Source: JAWXUU01 sp044426045 (GTDB lineage: Bacteria > Bacillota > Clostridia > Christensenellales > CAMQZB01). From it: a stretch of 64,000 nt of DNA. Positions within the stretch are counted from its first letter, which is position 1. The number at the start of each line of letters is the position of its first letter. The stretch covers positions 1-64,000 of the forward strand of contig JAWXUX010000005.1 in assembly GCA_044426045.1 (NCBI GenBank). Reading direction: 5' to 3'. The position numbers and the translations under genes were made by a program. The notes beneath the pieces were generated by a model, which worked only from the letters and a program-made list of their open reading frames with translations, ran no database searches and was not told where the DNA came from. Shown piece by piece: positions 17,601 to 27,692 of this stretch.

Positions 17601-20600
17601 TGTGTATATTTATAACGAAACTGTAACAGATGATGAAGGAAACATTTTATATTTCACTTCAGATAACGCAGACTATCAACTTTCAGCTTCAGGTGATTAT
17701 TTGTATATAGCTAATGATGGCACAAACTACACAATAAAAAGCGATATAAAGTTAGATTCAGTCACATATAACGGAAAAGCGCAAATGCCAACAATTTCAT
17801 CGCTTGAAATATATGAGGGCTCTGATAGTGATAAGCTTGCAGATAACGCATCAGTATTTGACACTCTAACATACGGCACGGATTTTACCGTTACTTGGTT
17901 CACAAATTCAGAGATGACGAGCCGAGTATCAGGACTCAACACAACAGTCGAAGACGGCGGAATGATAAACGCGGGCACATACTACGGCAAAATATCTGGT
18001 GCGGGCGAATATGCAGGAACAATCAATGGCAAATATATCTTCACAATCAATAAAGAAGAAGTGCAAATCATTTTGAGCGAAAGTTCTGCAACGTATAACG
18101 GCACAGCTCAAAAGCCAACTGTGACAGTGAAAGGTGCGGCTAGCAATGAAGTTATCAATGAAGATGAATATACAATCACATGGGAAAGTGAGGATGCCAC
18201 ATTTGTGGATGCTGGAACATATTCAATAACGGCAATCGCAACAACAAACACAAATTTCCAAGGCATTGAAGCTACACCTGATGATGGCGATACTGTTGCT
18301 ATCAAAACTTACACAATCAACCAAAAATCAATAACAAGTTCGGATATTTCTGCATCAAACAAAGATGCGAATTATACAATCAGTGAAGCAGGTGATATTA
18401 AAATCAGCGTTACGGAAAGTTCAAACACATTGAACACATCTAATTATTCAATCTCATGGCAACACACATCAAGTTTTGCAAGTGGTGCAACGCTTGCTGA
18501 CTACACTGTACCAAATGACTATGCCTTTGAAGCTAACGGCGTCTATGTTGCAACAATCACGGGCACAGGCAACTATAAAGATTCTGTCACACTAACATTC
18601 AAAAATATCGGCGACAAAACAATGCCAATAGTCAGTGTTTACGAATCGTATACTGAAGAACTTTCAGAATACTATTTCAGCCAATGGCACGGAGTAGGTC
18701 AAACTTTCGTTTTCTACGCCGAAGATGATAAAGGTACAGGTGCAAGCGTTGTCGGAATGGATTATGCAACACTAACAATAAACGCAAGTGGCGTGGCAGA
18801 AAAAGCATTTGAATTCACGGATAGTATCATCAATCAAACATCGTCTGGAGAAACCCAACCAACATTTGGCAAAGGCTATCTTGACATGGCGACAGGCACA
18901 ATATACTTGAAAAATGCTAGTGATGAAAACTACGCAAACGCAACCGATTCAACTGATAACAATGCATACACTGAAGGCGAAATCGACACAGCAATATATT
19001 TCAAAGCAGAAGTTATAGCTAATACTGCAGATGTTGGCGATACTCAAATTCTAACAACACTAACTTTCGACCCAACATCTGTAACAATATATAACATTTC
19101 ATTCAGCGCAACAGATGCAAACGGAAACACATCAACAACGTTCGACTATAACGGCACAGGCGTGAACACAGTGACACTTTCAATCGACCCACGTGTTGAT
19201 TTGTTCAATGGATATTATGATGCTATCTCCACTGGCTTCACAAACTCAAAGGGATATACTGGCACATCTAGCATTGATGAATTAGCTGAATATTTTTATA
19301 GCCTAGATTCATCTTTATCTGATGATGACTATAAAAATGTGCAACTAGTTCTTGAAGCATATAACTATTTCGAAGGCAGAACAACAGCAAGACAACAACG
19401 TATTGCGGGCGTAGATTTTGCAGATGGCGTAACAGCGAGCAACGAAATTTCAAACGAAAACTACACAAATCTTATGAAGCTATATAACGCAATCGATAAA
19501 GAAACAGTTGCCGACTATGTTAAAAATAATGAATTAGCACAAGCATTGAAAGCGGCAAAAGATACGGCAGACAAGGCGTATAATACGGACACATTTGATT
19601 TGAAAGCATTGGAAAGTGCAATCGATGCCCTTGAAATTGCCTATAACAATACTTTAGTGAATGGCGTAGTAGATTCTGAAATTAAATCAGCACTCGAGGA
19701 TATGATTGGAACTGAAGATATCGATGGTTATATCCAAGATATCGAAGACTATATAATCGCAGCAGCTATAATCCCAACACTAGATATCGACCCACAAAAC
19801 TATATCCAACTCACAAACGTGATAAACACGTGGAATGGATTGTCTAGCGAGCAACAAGAAATTGCAGAAAAATTAAAAACTAGCGACACAAGTACTTTTG
19901 ATGAAATCATAGTTTCAAATACAGATAGCTACACTGAAATCAAAGCTGATATAGATGCCTATGAAACAGCAGTAACAAAAGTTCAAGAAGCAATATCAGA
20001 TAATGGCGGAAGCTGGGACAGTAGCATTCGTAACGATATCGTAAAAATAATTGGTGAATATCAATATTCTGTTTCAAACACAACAACTGGCACTGATTCA
20101 GAAAGCTACAATCTAACAGCAGATACAATCACATTCTTGCAAATAACAACAGTTTCAACTATCGAAACATGGATCAAAAATATCGAAGCGATTGAAAATG
20201 TTAAAGAATTGATTAAAGATGCGATCACTTATGTTAATGACCATGGCAGTGACGATAAAAGCACAACAATAAACGAAGACCTATTCATCTATAACTCAGA
20301 ATATATCGATGGACTAGATATCAAAGAATACCTAATCGACACTGAGTATGTTGCAACAGCATATGAAGATTATTCAAAAGCACAAGCAGACTATGACGCA
20401 CTGGTGGAATCTAATCCAGAACTTGCAGGTGTTATCGACAACGCAGGCACAACAGCAAGTGAAATCAAAATCGATGGACCAACCAACACAACAGAAGCTA
20501 AAACACTTGTTGACGTTCTTGCAAAATATCAAGCAATAACAGAAGTTGCGCAAGATGAAGGAGACTCTGATAAATACACAGATGACGAAATTGATAACTC

Positions 20601-22479
20601 TATAACAGTGAACAAACTTATTAATTCACTTGACTATTCAACTTCAACAGTATATGACATTCTCTATGCCGACTATCTGTATGACAATCTAGGCAATGCC
20701 CAAGATTTGATTGGCTCAACAAACACAACTAAACTTGCAGACTACATGGCTCTTGCAAGCGAAGTATACGACGGCGACTTTGCTTCAACGCAAAGCGGTG
20801 GCAAGATCGATTCACAAAACATTGCATTTGATGGATATCATGGTCAAGATGATTATGCAAGCGACTATATCGTTGGCAAAATCTATAACCTAGCATCATT
20901 TGAATATAACTCTGGCGATTTGTCAGATGAAGAAGCTGATGCAATGATAAAAGAAATCAACCAAGAAATCGTTCAAATCATCTATGGTAAAACATCTGTT
21001 GTGGAATACGAATTCAACTTGAGTGATTCAATGGACAGATATTCTCAAACTTTCTTCAATATTCACCATATCTTTGAAGTGGGCACTGATTTCTACTACG
21101 TCCACGATGAATACAGAAGCGAAACTGGCACATATGCAGGTTTCTGGGATTTCGGTGACGATTACACTGCAAGCTATGATTCAGAAAACGATTCTTCATA
21201 CGATGGCGGGACTAAAGTAACATTCAGCTACGACACTTATAGTGACACTCTCACAAATTCTCAACAACTAATCATGAACTCTGTTGGCACAGAATATGAT
21301 TATCTTCTAAGCTTGTTCACTCGTCTTATGGAAGCACACATTGCGGCAAACAACTTGCCTGAAGACGTGCTTGGCGATTGCGAAGGCACAGACCACACGC
21401 TTGAAGAGCACTATGAAGACGTAGAAATCGCCAAAATGGCACTCGAAAGACTTTCGACAGAAGAAAGAAGACTTCTTGGCGAAGACCTAGATGAAATAAA
21501 CAGACAATATGAAGCATTGCTTGAATATATGGTATCGGAAGATAGCCAAGGAATCACATATTCCGCTCAAGGCGAAGATGTAGATGGCGTTTCAGTATTT
21601 GGTCTAGCAACGCAAGTTGACCTTTCTGTTCTTTCCGACTATGATAAAGGTATCGACAGCATTGAAGTCTACGTTTTGGCAGATCAATACCCAGAATTTG
21701 ACAGCGTGGATATCGAAGACAAATCAATGTTTGCAGGTGTGAATGTGCTCACGGCATATAACATCAAATTGATTGCCGAAACCGAGACAGAAACAGAAGA
21801 AGTTCAACCTGCCGAAGATAAGAAAGTTGTTGTTATCATTCCAATTCCAAACGATACATTGCTTTCAAGCATAACGCTATATCACATTGAAGATACAGGA
21901 GCAAACGCGGGTGCAGTGAACGAAATAACAGATAAAACATATTTCGTCCAAGATGGACAAATGTATCTATCTTTCACAACAACATCATTTTCAGATTTCG
22001 TCCTCATTGGCGATACAGACCCTGATTATGTAGCACCTAGTGTTCAAGTTGAAAGCACAAGCAGTTCAGGCGGTTCGGGCACGGCACTTGATACTCACGA
22101 TCCAGTGATAACAGTCGATGGCGAAATCGCAACTGTTTATGATGCAAACCTCAAAATAATCACAATTGACAGCAACGAATATGCCTTCGAGGGCAACACG
22201 GTTGTTATCGACCTATCGCAATTTGGCAACGGCACATATAAAATCTATGCCGCTGATAAATACGGCAGATACGCAACAGAAACGGTGACAGTTTCAAGCG
22301 TGAAAATTGCCGAAACAGTTGTCGCGGTCGAAGACGAGCCAGAAGAAGTCCCAGTGGTAGCTGAAGCCAAAGAAGAAAGCGGAGCTAACTTCCCATGGTG
22401 GATTTTGATTGTGATTGCAGTTTGCACGGCAACATTTATTGTCTATAAAAAACAAAAAAATAAAAAAGAAAATCAATAA
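14606..22479 (+). CDS. Giant beta-helix surface protein, frame interrupted at a poly-G tract
   Basis: The ATG at 14606, with GAGGAGAAGG upstream, opens a signal peptide (LFLIMLALVLAFALLLTG...VFAE), but this frame stops at 14812. The 2556-codon body lies in another frame and has no ribosome site at its first TTG (14809). The switch falls at nine G (14750-14758): with seven or ten G the frames join as VDIDGG(G)VTITPTDST. The body has right-handed beta-helix repeats of the GGGVY / MSGGEISGNTA type (14900-16300 and 16750-17500), MBG/YDG-like modules (VTYNGKAQMPT, ATYNGTAQKPT; 17750-18620), a long helical region (19200-20900), and a C-terminal membrane segment (WWILIVIAVCTATFIVY) with a lysine-rich tail. 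It is probably a phase-variable, membrane-anchored adhesin. A homopolymer sequencing error is the alternative. Confidence 0.85.
14750..14758 (+). repeat. Poly-G tract, putative phase-variation switch
   Basis: Nine consecutive G lie 145 bases inside the coding region, just after the signal peptide. Slipped-strand gain of one G or loss of two would restore the long frame. It stands out in low-GC DNA. Confidence 0.8.
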
Positions 22480-22512
22480 CTATGTTTTTCATCATGTAAT
22501 ATTGACTAAAGC

Positions 22513-22542
22513 AAAACCGCCAACCCACGTTGGCGGTTTTTG
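22513..22542 (+). terminator. Terminator of the giant surface protein
   Basis: A perfect 12-bp stem (arm AAAACCGCCAAC) with a CCAC loop runs into a T run. Confidence 0.9.
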
Positions 22543-22560
22543 ATTGTCAAAACAGCACTA

Positions 22561-22589
22561 TTGACAAGGTGATTTGTGAATGGTATACT
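22561..22589 (+). promoter_or_regulatory. Promoter of the truncated fic gene
   Basis: The -35 box is TTGACA (22561-22566) and the -10 box is TATACT (22584-22589), with 17-bp spacing. It lies directly in front of a gene that lacks its 5' half. Confidence 0.75.
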
Positions 22590-22607
22590 TAATACAAGAG
22601 GTGGAGA

Positions 22608-22934
22608 TTGAAAGTGATTGAAAATATGTCTGAATCAACTTTTGATGAAATCGTTAGTAAATATGTTGAGATGAATGTTGCTCACCCATTTTTGGAAGGC
22701 AATGGCAGAAGCACGAGAATTTGGTTGGATTTGATGCTGAAACGTTCGTTGAAAATCTGCGTTGATTGGAGCCAGATTGATAAAAATGCGTATCTGAACG
22801 CAATGAAAGAAAGTGTCACAGATGCCAGCGAAATAAGAACGCTTATTTTCGGAGCATTGACAGAGAAAATACATGACAGAGAAACGTTCATGAAAGGAAT
22901 TGATTATTCTTATTATTATGAACAAGAAGATTAG
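22608..22934 (+). pseudogene. Truncated Fic protein (C-terminal half)
   Basis: The 108 residues include the Fic core motif HPFLEGNGRS (residues 26-35), with the catalytic histidine and phosphate-binding loop, and the following helices (RIWLDLMLKR, DWSQIDKNAYLNAM, DRETFMKGIDYSYYYE). Fic enzymes usually AMPylate target proteins and are about 200 residues long; the N-terminal helices and the target-binding flap are missing here. A TTG start follows AGAGGTGGAG, and a good promoter lies upstream, so the stub may be expressed. Catalysis is doubtful without the flap. It may be a decayed toxin. Confidence 0.7.
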
Positions 22935-22967
22935 AATTTTTAAAATATTTATCAAAAATTGAATAAA

Positions 22968-23019
22968 AACCCTCAAAAATATCGTTTAATCTATATAAAG
23001 CGTTTTTGAGGGTTATTTT
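22968..23019 (+). terminator. Terminator after the fic remnant
   Basis: A 12-bp stem (arm AACCCTCAAAAA, 22968-22979 with 23003-23014) encloses a 23-nt loop and is followed by ATTTTTAT. Confidence 0.8.
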
Positions 23020-23042
23020 TATGCAAAAATGCAAAAATCCTA

Positions 23043-23108
23043 CCACTTGGGTCATATATCTGCCAGTTGGGGGAATGTACTTGACAAAAGTCCGCTGTAT
23101 GATATACT
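23043..23108 (+). promoter_or_regulatory. Twin promoter cassette, copy A
   Basis: Two direct repeats, CCACTTGG (23043) and CCAGTTGG (23063), are exactly 20 bp apart. Next come a -35 TTGACA (23081-23086), a 16-bp spacer and an extended -10 TGATATACT (box 23103-23108). The whole cassette recurs at 23743-23807. Two sites about two helical turns apart upstream of -35 suggest activation by a dimeric response regulator; they only loosely resemble LytTR sites. Confidence 0.75.
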
Positions 23109-23315
23109 TGCGCTATAGATAAACATAACCAAAAACGCAACTAAAAGTGCTGTTTTGCTGTTATATATAGTGTAGCAAACTTTTTGAAAATCAATCATGA
23201 AATATTTTATAATTCAATAGCCTAAAGCATACTTGAATTGTTTATATTGCGTGTGGCAAAATCTATAGAAAAAAGAAATTAAAATACAAAATAACAAAAT
23301 AACAAATTCATATAA

Positions 23316-23372
23316 TCCTCTCATCATCCCCAAAGCCACACTTGGGGGAAGGGTTTATGAAAATTGAGAGGA
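23316..23372 (+). promoter_or_regulatory. Possible ribosome-site-masking hairpin
   Basis: TCCTCTCA (23316-23323) can pair with TGAGAGGA (23365-23372), which is the Shine-Dalgarno site of the next gene. An inner CCCCAA/TTGGGG stem (23328-23333 with 23342-23347) supports the fold. The 200 bases before it hold nothing else recognisable. Confidence 0.45.
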
Positions 23373-23379
23373 AAGAAAT

Positions 23380-23619
23380 ATGAATGGTAAATTAGATGTG
23401 AAACTTATTTTTATCTTTATTGTGTTAAGTGGCTTTATTGGCATGGCAATTGATGCTAATTTTAATACGAGTTATTCAATAATCCTGCCTATTGCCTTAG
23501 CTGCTGCTTTTATTATCTATGAAATCAGAGCCACGCAAGGAATTTATGATTACGATGAAGAGGCTGAAGAATGCGATGAAGAGGGGCAATATGGTGGTGA
23601 GGAGGATTGTGAGGAATAA
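23380..23619 (+). CDS. Small two-span membrane protein with acidic tail
   Basis: The 79-residue protein has two membrane segments (residues 8-24 and 32-46) and a very acidic C-terminal tail (YDYDEEAEECDEEGQYGGEEDCEE) with two cysteines. GAGAGGAAAG precedes the ATG, in a sequence that may be masked by a hairpin. It sits alone behind promoter copy A. No family is recognised; the acidic tail could bind metal or a basic partner. Confidence 0.6.
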   Translation: MNGKLDVKLIFIFIVLSGFIGMAIDANFNTSYSIILPIALAAAFIIYEIRATQGIYDYDEEAEECDEEGQYGGEEDCEE

Positions 23620-23742
23620 ATCCATCTACTTTTATTATCGTGTATGCCGTTAGTATAAGGTGTTTGGCGATAATAGGTTTCGTTTGTACACGCTATTATT
23701 TCATAAAAAAAGTAAACAGTAGTATTTAAACGCAAAAACTTA

Positions 23743-23807
23743 CCGCGTGGGTCGTATATCTGCCATTTGGGAAATGCGGTTGACAAAAGTGCGCTGTATG
23801 ATATACT
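23743..23807 (+). promoter_or_regulatory. Twin promoter cassette, copy B
   Basis: This is the second copy of the cassette at 23043: half-sites CCGCGTGG (23743) and CCATTTGG (23763) 20 bp apart, -35 TTGACA (23780-23785), 16-bp spacer, extended -10 TGATATACT (box 23802-23807), then a shared downstream segment AACGCAAC. It drives the exported-protein genes from 23883. The rest of 23620-23882 is empty. Confidence 0.78.
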
Positions 23808-23882
23808 TGCAGTATAGGTAAACATAATCAAAAACGCAACGCAAGATGATATTTTGCTGTTGCAAAATTAAAGGAGAGAAAA

Positions 23883-24422
23883 ATGAAAAAGAAAATTATT
23901 ATCATTGCTATAATTATTTTGGCTTTGGCGACATGGCTGTTTTTGTGGGGACCTTTGGGGTTGAAAAATGGCGATCCGATGGTCATGGCTAGTTCTTATG
24001 AAGATCTTGCGAGCGAGATTGATGGCTACGATTTCATTTTGCCTAGCGAATATTTTTTTGAGGATTACAGCAGGACTTATTTTTATTATAACGGCACACA
24101 AAATGCAAATTTTCCAAATTCAAACATGACGATATTTTCTTCACGGGGAATTTTTCACGGTATAGAGGGATATACCGCATCGGGGTTTGATGATGTGAAC
24201 GGCAGTTTTTCAGTTACGGCAAAAATTGCAACTGCTGGAAGTTCAATCATCGCAACACAAATCTATGGCGGTGTTGATATCAAGCAGACCGACAGCTATG
24301 TTTGGTTCAAGCTTGATGACGTTTTTTATCAAATTGATTCTGGCACTGTCAGTGACAAAGCAGATACAGACACATTTTTGCAAATTGCTTATGACATTAT
24401 AGACACGCACAATAATGCTTAG
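23883..24422 (+). CDS. Membrane-anchored exported protein of unknown function
   Basis: The 179-residue protein has an N-terminal membrane anchor (KKKIIIIAIIILALATWLFLW) and an extracellular domain with EDLASEIDGYDFILPSEYFF, YTASGFDDVNGSFSVTAKI and AYDIIDTHN. The positive-inside lysines predict an outward-facing domain. AAGGAGAG precedes the ATG. It is the first gene behind promoter copy B. No family is recognised. Confidence 0.65.
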   Translation: MKKKIIIIAIIILALATWLFLWGPLGLKNGDPMVMASSYEDLASEIDGYDFILPSEYFFEDYSRTYFYYNGTQNANFPNSNMTIFSSRGIFHGIEGYTASGFDDVNGSFSVTAKIATAGSSIIATQIYGGVDIKQTDSYVWFKLDDVFYQIDSGTVSDKADTDTFLQIAYDIIDTHNNA

Positions 24423-24451
24423 ATAATTCGATAAAGAAAAGGAGAAGCGAA

Positions 24452-24811
24452 ATGCGAAAAAGGAGAAACATGAAAATCGATATCACGGATTGGAATAAGG
24501 AAGAACAGCTTGATTATTATAAGTGGCTAAGTATAATGAATTATAACAACATGATAGGCATGTTTTTTCTGTTTGGTATGGCTTTATTTTGGTTTGCAGA
24601 AATAGGACTTGCAACTATAATATTCTTTATAAGTGCAATTTTAAGCTCAGTGTTGAACTATAAATATAAAAAATCAGGCGTATTTGAAACTATTCGCAGG
24701 AAAATCCCTTCAAGGTCTGATAGATTTTGGTTAAATTTAAAAAACAGAATACTCCTATTAATAGCAGCAGTGATTTGTTTGATACTCATTATAAGAATAT
24801 ATATGCACTAG
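24452..24811 (+). CDS. Three-span membrane protein of unknown function
   Basis: The 119-residue protein starts with a charged segment (DITDWNKEEQLDYYKWLS) followed by two adjacent membrane helices (about 34-68) and a C-terminal helix (about 97-115). Two starts are possible: 24452, with AAGGAGAAG upstream, and 24470, with AAAAGGAG upstream. The upstream one has the better spacing. No family is recognised. Confidence 0.6.
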   Translation: MRKRRNMKIDITDWNKEEQLDYYKWLSIMNYNNMIGMFFLFGMALFWFAEIGLATIIFFISAILSSVLNYKYKKSGVFETIRRKIPSRSDRFWLNLKNRILLLIAAVICLILIIRIYMH

Positions 24812-24909
24812 ACGCACTATATTTTCCGCTTAATATAGATGGTGATAAGCTAATTAAAATATCTGAGATGTATAACAGATATATGATTTAAAAAAAGGAG
24901 AGTTACATT

Positions 24910-24984
24910 ATGAAGAAAATTATTGGATTACTATCATTCGTGTTTGTTATTTCAACAGTATTACATTTGTTGATGGATATATAA
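24910..24984 (+). CDS. Twenty-four-residue membrane peptide
   Basis: AAAGGAG before the ATG at 24910 opens MKKIIGLLSFVFVISTVLHL and a short end LMDI. It has the shape of a small hydrophobic membrane peptide or a free signal peptide. The next gene begins in another frame 9 bp after the stop, so a frameshift that once joined signal peptide and body is possible, but no homopolymer is present at the junction. Confidence 0.45.
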   Translation: MKKIIGLLSFVFVISTVLHLLMDI

Positions 24985-24992
24985 ATGGCTCG

Positions 24993-25328
24993 ATGTCGGA
25001 TGCCTTGCAGTCTATATTGTTGATTGCTGTGGCAAGTGTAGCTTTTTATTTTTGGTATAAATTTGAAGGCAAGAGAGTTGCTCAAGGAAAAGAGCCTCTT
25101 ATGGTAGTGCCGTTCAAAAAAGAGTATCTTACTGACAGGGGAAAATTTTTCACAGATAGAATGTGGGGATATGTATATGAAGCACTATTTGTTGGAGCTG
25201 TTTTTGCAATAGGTTCTCGCAGTGGAGCATTGCTATATGGCATTCCGAAATTCATGCAATTTTTTTCAGTGGCATATATAATAGGTTGCATTGGAACAGA
25301 AACCCAACTTGTAAAGAAAGAAAACTGA
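24993..25328 (+). CDS. Membrane protein of unknown function
   Basis: The 111-residue protein has an N-terminal membrane helix (SILLIAVASVAFYFWYKF), a charged loop (KEYLTDRGKFFTDRMW) and two more hydrophobic segments (ALFVGAVFAIGS, FFSVAYIIGC). The start codon has no good ribosome site, so translation probably depends on coupling to the 24-residue peptide upstream. No family is recognised. Confidence 0.5.
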   Translation: MSDALQSILLIAVASVAFYFWYKFEGKRVAQGKEPLMVVPFKKEYLTDRGKFFTDRMWGYVYEALFVGAVFAIGSRSGALLYGIPKFMQFFSVAYIIGCIGTETQLVKKEN

Positions 25329-25382
25329 GAATGTTGTTGCAGAACAAAATAAATTGCAATCGCTATAAAGGAGACTTGCATC

Positions 25383-25877
25383 ATGAAGAAAATATTCATC
25401 ATCGCCACTATTGTGGTGGTTATTATATCAATAATACTTTTAATTAACTTTTGGGGAAAAGAAAACTCCGACCCAGCGGAATTTTTTCAAGGCGAAGATG
25501 GTGGATACTATGTTGTTGTTGAGGCAACAGTAAAAGGTGGCAGTGTTCAGCTTGAAGAAGTTGATATGAAAATCGATAAAGAAAACAGCCAAATAATAGC
25601 TGATGGCGTAGCGTATGATGCGGATGGCACACTTGCTTATATCGACAAGAACTATTATAAACTTGTTTCGTCAAGCAGTGAAATATTCACACACGTTGGG
25701 TATTTGATGTATAACGCAAGCTATGCAGGCTATCTTGAAGCGGACTATACAATCATGCCAGTTTTTTTGAATGATGATGGAATATATTTCTACTATTTCG
25801 ATGGTAAATACATGATGTACGACTATTTCTGCGAGGGAGTTCTTGCAAATAGCAGTGCAGTCCCAACAATCACATAA
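25383..25877 (+). CDS. Membrane-anchored exported protein of unknown function
   Basis: The 164-residue protein has an N-terminal anchor (KKIFIIATIVVVIISIILLINFW) and an extracellular beta-rich domain (GGYYVVVEATVKGG, YVDADGTLAYIDKNYYKL-like region, GIYFYYFDGKYMMYDYF). AAAGGAGA precedes the ATG. The layout parallels the 23883 gene, but the sequences are not clearly related. Confidence 0.6.
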   Translation: MKKIFIIATIVVVIISIILLINFWGKENSDPAEFFQGEDGGYYVVVEATVKGGSVQLEEVDMKIDKENSQIIADGVAYDADGTLAYIDKNYYKLVSSSSEIFTHVGYLMYNASYAGYLEADYTIMPVFLNDDGIYFYYFDGKYMMYDYFCEGVLANSSAVPTIT

Positions 25878-25902
25878 AATCAATATAAAGGAGAAAAACA
25901 TT

Positions 25903-26256
25903 ATGCTAAAAAATCAAAAAACTAAAATAATGTTGCTAGTTATTCTAATAATTTCAACGCTAGCTTTTGTCGGTTGCTCGCAAGTGAGTGAGTTTTATAT
26001 TGTGGAAACGGAAGACTATTGTTTGGAAGTGGACACAGTGAATAGAACTATTTTTGATGGTGAATACACATATGAATATTGGATTTTAAAAAGTGATGAA
26101 TATTACACAATACAAATAACATATCCAGACGGGGAAACGTTCACAGCTAAAATTTATGATGAAGTGCAGAGATATAGTTGGTCTGGTAACTATGATGATG
26201 AAACATATGTTTCGGGCATAATTCTAGCAGATGCGTTGTCGCAGGCAGCTTCATAA
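25903..26256 (+). CDS. Small lipoprotein
   Basis: The 117-residue protein has a lipoprotein signal with the lipidation cysteine at position 25 (TLAFVGC), then a tyrosine-rich, acidic domain (YIVETEDYCLEV, GEYTYEYWILKSDEYYTIQI). The start at 25903 is chosen for the AAAGGAGA site; the open frame extends upstream into the previous gene. It should be anchored on the outer face of the membrane. No family is recognised. Confidence 0.65.
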   Translation: MLKNQKTKIMLLVILIISTLAFVGCSQVSEFYIVETEDYCLEVDTVNRTIFDGEYTYEYWILKSDEYYTIQITYPDGETFTAKIYDEVQRYSWSGNYDDETYVSGIILADALSQAAS

Positions 26257-26319
26257 TAGAAAATATTGAGAGCAATTTGATTGCAACCGTAATTGTGTTT
26301 ATATAAGGAGACTTGTATT

Positions 26320-27228
26320 ATGAAAAAGAAAATCACGATAGCATTTTTGCTGGTTTTGATAATCACGATGACCATTCCTCAAACGGTGCTTGCAAACATG
26401 GCGGCTCCTGAAACGGCGGATGTGGGAACAACTATCACTTTTCAGCAAAACGATGAAATATCTGTTCTTTCAGAGGTGTTGGATATAACGCTAGAGCTTG
26501 GAAAGGCGAACATTGTTGCAACCTACACAATGAAAAACGCAACAAATTCAGCAGTTTCAACCCAGTCAATGTTCCTATCGCCAAACGTGGAATCGGCAGG
26601 CGTTGCTGTGGTTATAGATGGTGAAATGGTATCCATTGAAGTGGATAGCTACAATCTTGATTGGGTAAATGATGTGACAACATCGGATTGGCAGTTTGCA
26701 TTGCTTAATCCAAGCACCGCGGCAGATAATGATGAAGCAAGACGTGTCGACAGCATTTTGTTTGAAATAGATTTCGAAGCGGGGGAAACCAAAGAAATTG
26801 TTGTGTCATATGACTATATTTTGGGTGGATATCCAACAAACACATCGGTGGTGAATTACGGAACGCTTGAATATTTTTTAACGCCAGCAAACATGTGGGC
26901 AGACTTTGAGAATCTCACAATCAACCTCACGCTAGGAAAAGATATGCCAAAGCTTGATTATAGCAACCTTGATTTCAAAAAGGTTGGAACACGCCAATAT
27001 CAATACACATCAACCGCCTTGCCAACAGAAGATTTGGAAATCAAAGTGACAGAAAATTGGTATCAATCAATTTGGAGCACAGTTACAAGCCCGTATTTTC
27101 CAATGACAGTGTTGATGGTTGCAGGGATTTTTTCTCCAGTCATTATTATCGGTATAATTGTAATCGTAGTGATAGTAAAGAAAAAGAAAAAACAACAGCA
27201 GAAAAATCAAACAGGCGAGTTTGATTAA
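26320..27228 (+). CDS. Secreted, C-terminally anchored protein
   Basis: The 302-residue protein has a signal peptide (ending TVLANMAAP), a beta-rich extracellular domain of about 220 residues (GTTITFQQNDEISVLSEVLDITL, VDSILFEIDFEAGETKEIVVSYDYIL) and a C-terminal membrane helix followed by a lysine-rich tail (KKKKKQQQKN). The start at 26320 has AAGGAG upstream. It has the topology of a surface receptor or sensor, the largest product of this cluster. No catalytic motif is seen. Confidence 0.68.
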   Translation: MKKKITIAFLLVLIITMTIPQTVLANMAAPETADVGTTITFQQNDEISVLSEVLDITLELGKANIVATYTMKNATNSAVSTQSMFLSPNVESAGVAVVIDGEMVSIEVDSYNLDWVNDVTTSDWQFALLNPSTAADNDEARRVDSILFEIDFEAGETKEIVVSYDYILGGYPTNTSVVNYGTLEYFLTPANMWADFENLTINLTLGKDMPKLDYSNLDFKKVGTRQYQYTSTALPTEDLEIKVTENWYQSIWSTVTSPYFPMTVLMVAGIFSPVIIIGIIVIVVIVKKKKKQQQKNQTGEFD

Positions 27229-27250
27229 AATAATATAAAGGAGAAACGAA

Positions 27251-27670
27251 ATGAAAAACAAACTTATCAAATATTCTATAATAATTGTGGCATACCTATT
27301 GGGAACATATCTTATTCAAACGTATATCCCTTGGGATAGAGATTTTATGCAAGGTTTCTTTGGCAACTTCTTTGCACTTTCAGCATTGTTTCTTGCTATT
27401 GGAATTTTCGCGGGGGCTAAAACTTTCAAATTGAAAAAATTCAACTTGAAAGATAACTTGCATTCCCTTATCATAATCGCAGTGTCGTTATTGATAGTCG
27501 CATATCTATCAGCCGCTTATTTCATTATGTACGCAAATATTCCGTTCGCAACTGGCATGATGACATATAACTACATAACGCTAAACTATATGTTCCTAGT
27601 GGATGGTGGCCTTATAATGGTCTTGCCATGTATCATAGGTCACAATATCGCAAGCATTTTGTTTGAATGA
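27251..27670 (+). CDS. Four-span membrane protein of unknown function
   Basis: The 139-residue protein has four hydrophobic segments (about 8-23, 36-52, 73-92, 113-130) and short polar loops. AAAGGAGA precedes the ATG. It could be a membrane partner of the anchored protein encoded just before it. No family is recognised. Confidence 0.6.
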   Translation: MKNKLIKYSIIIVAYLLGTYLIQTYIPWDRDFMQGFFGNFFALSALFLAIGIFAGAKTFKLKKFNLKDNLHSLIIIAVSLLIVAYLSAAYFIMYANIPFATGMMTYNYITLNYMFLVDGGLIMVLPCIIGHNIASILFE

Positions 27671-27692
27671 TGTGAAATAAGGGATGAGCAAC

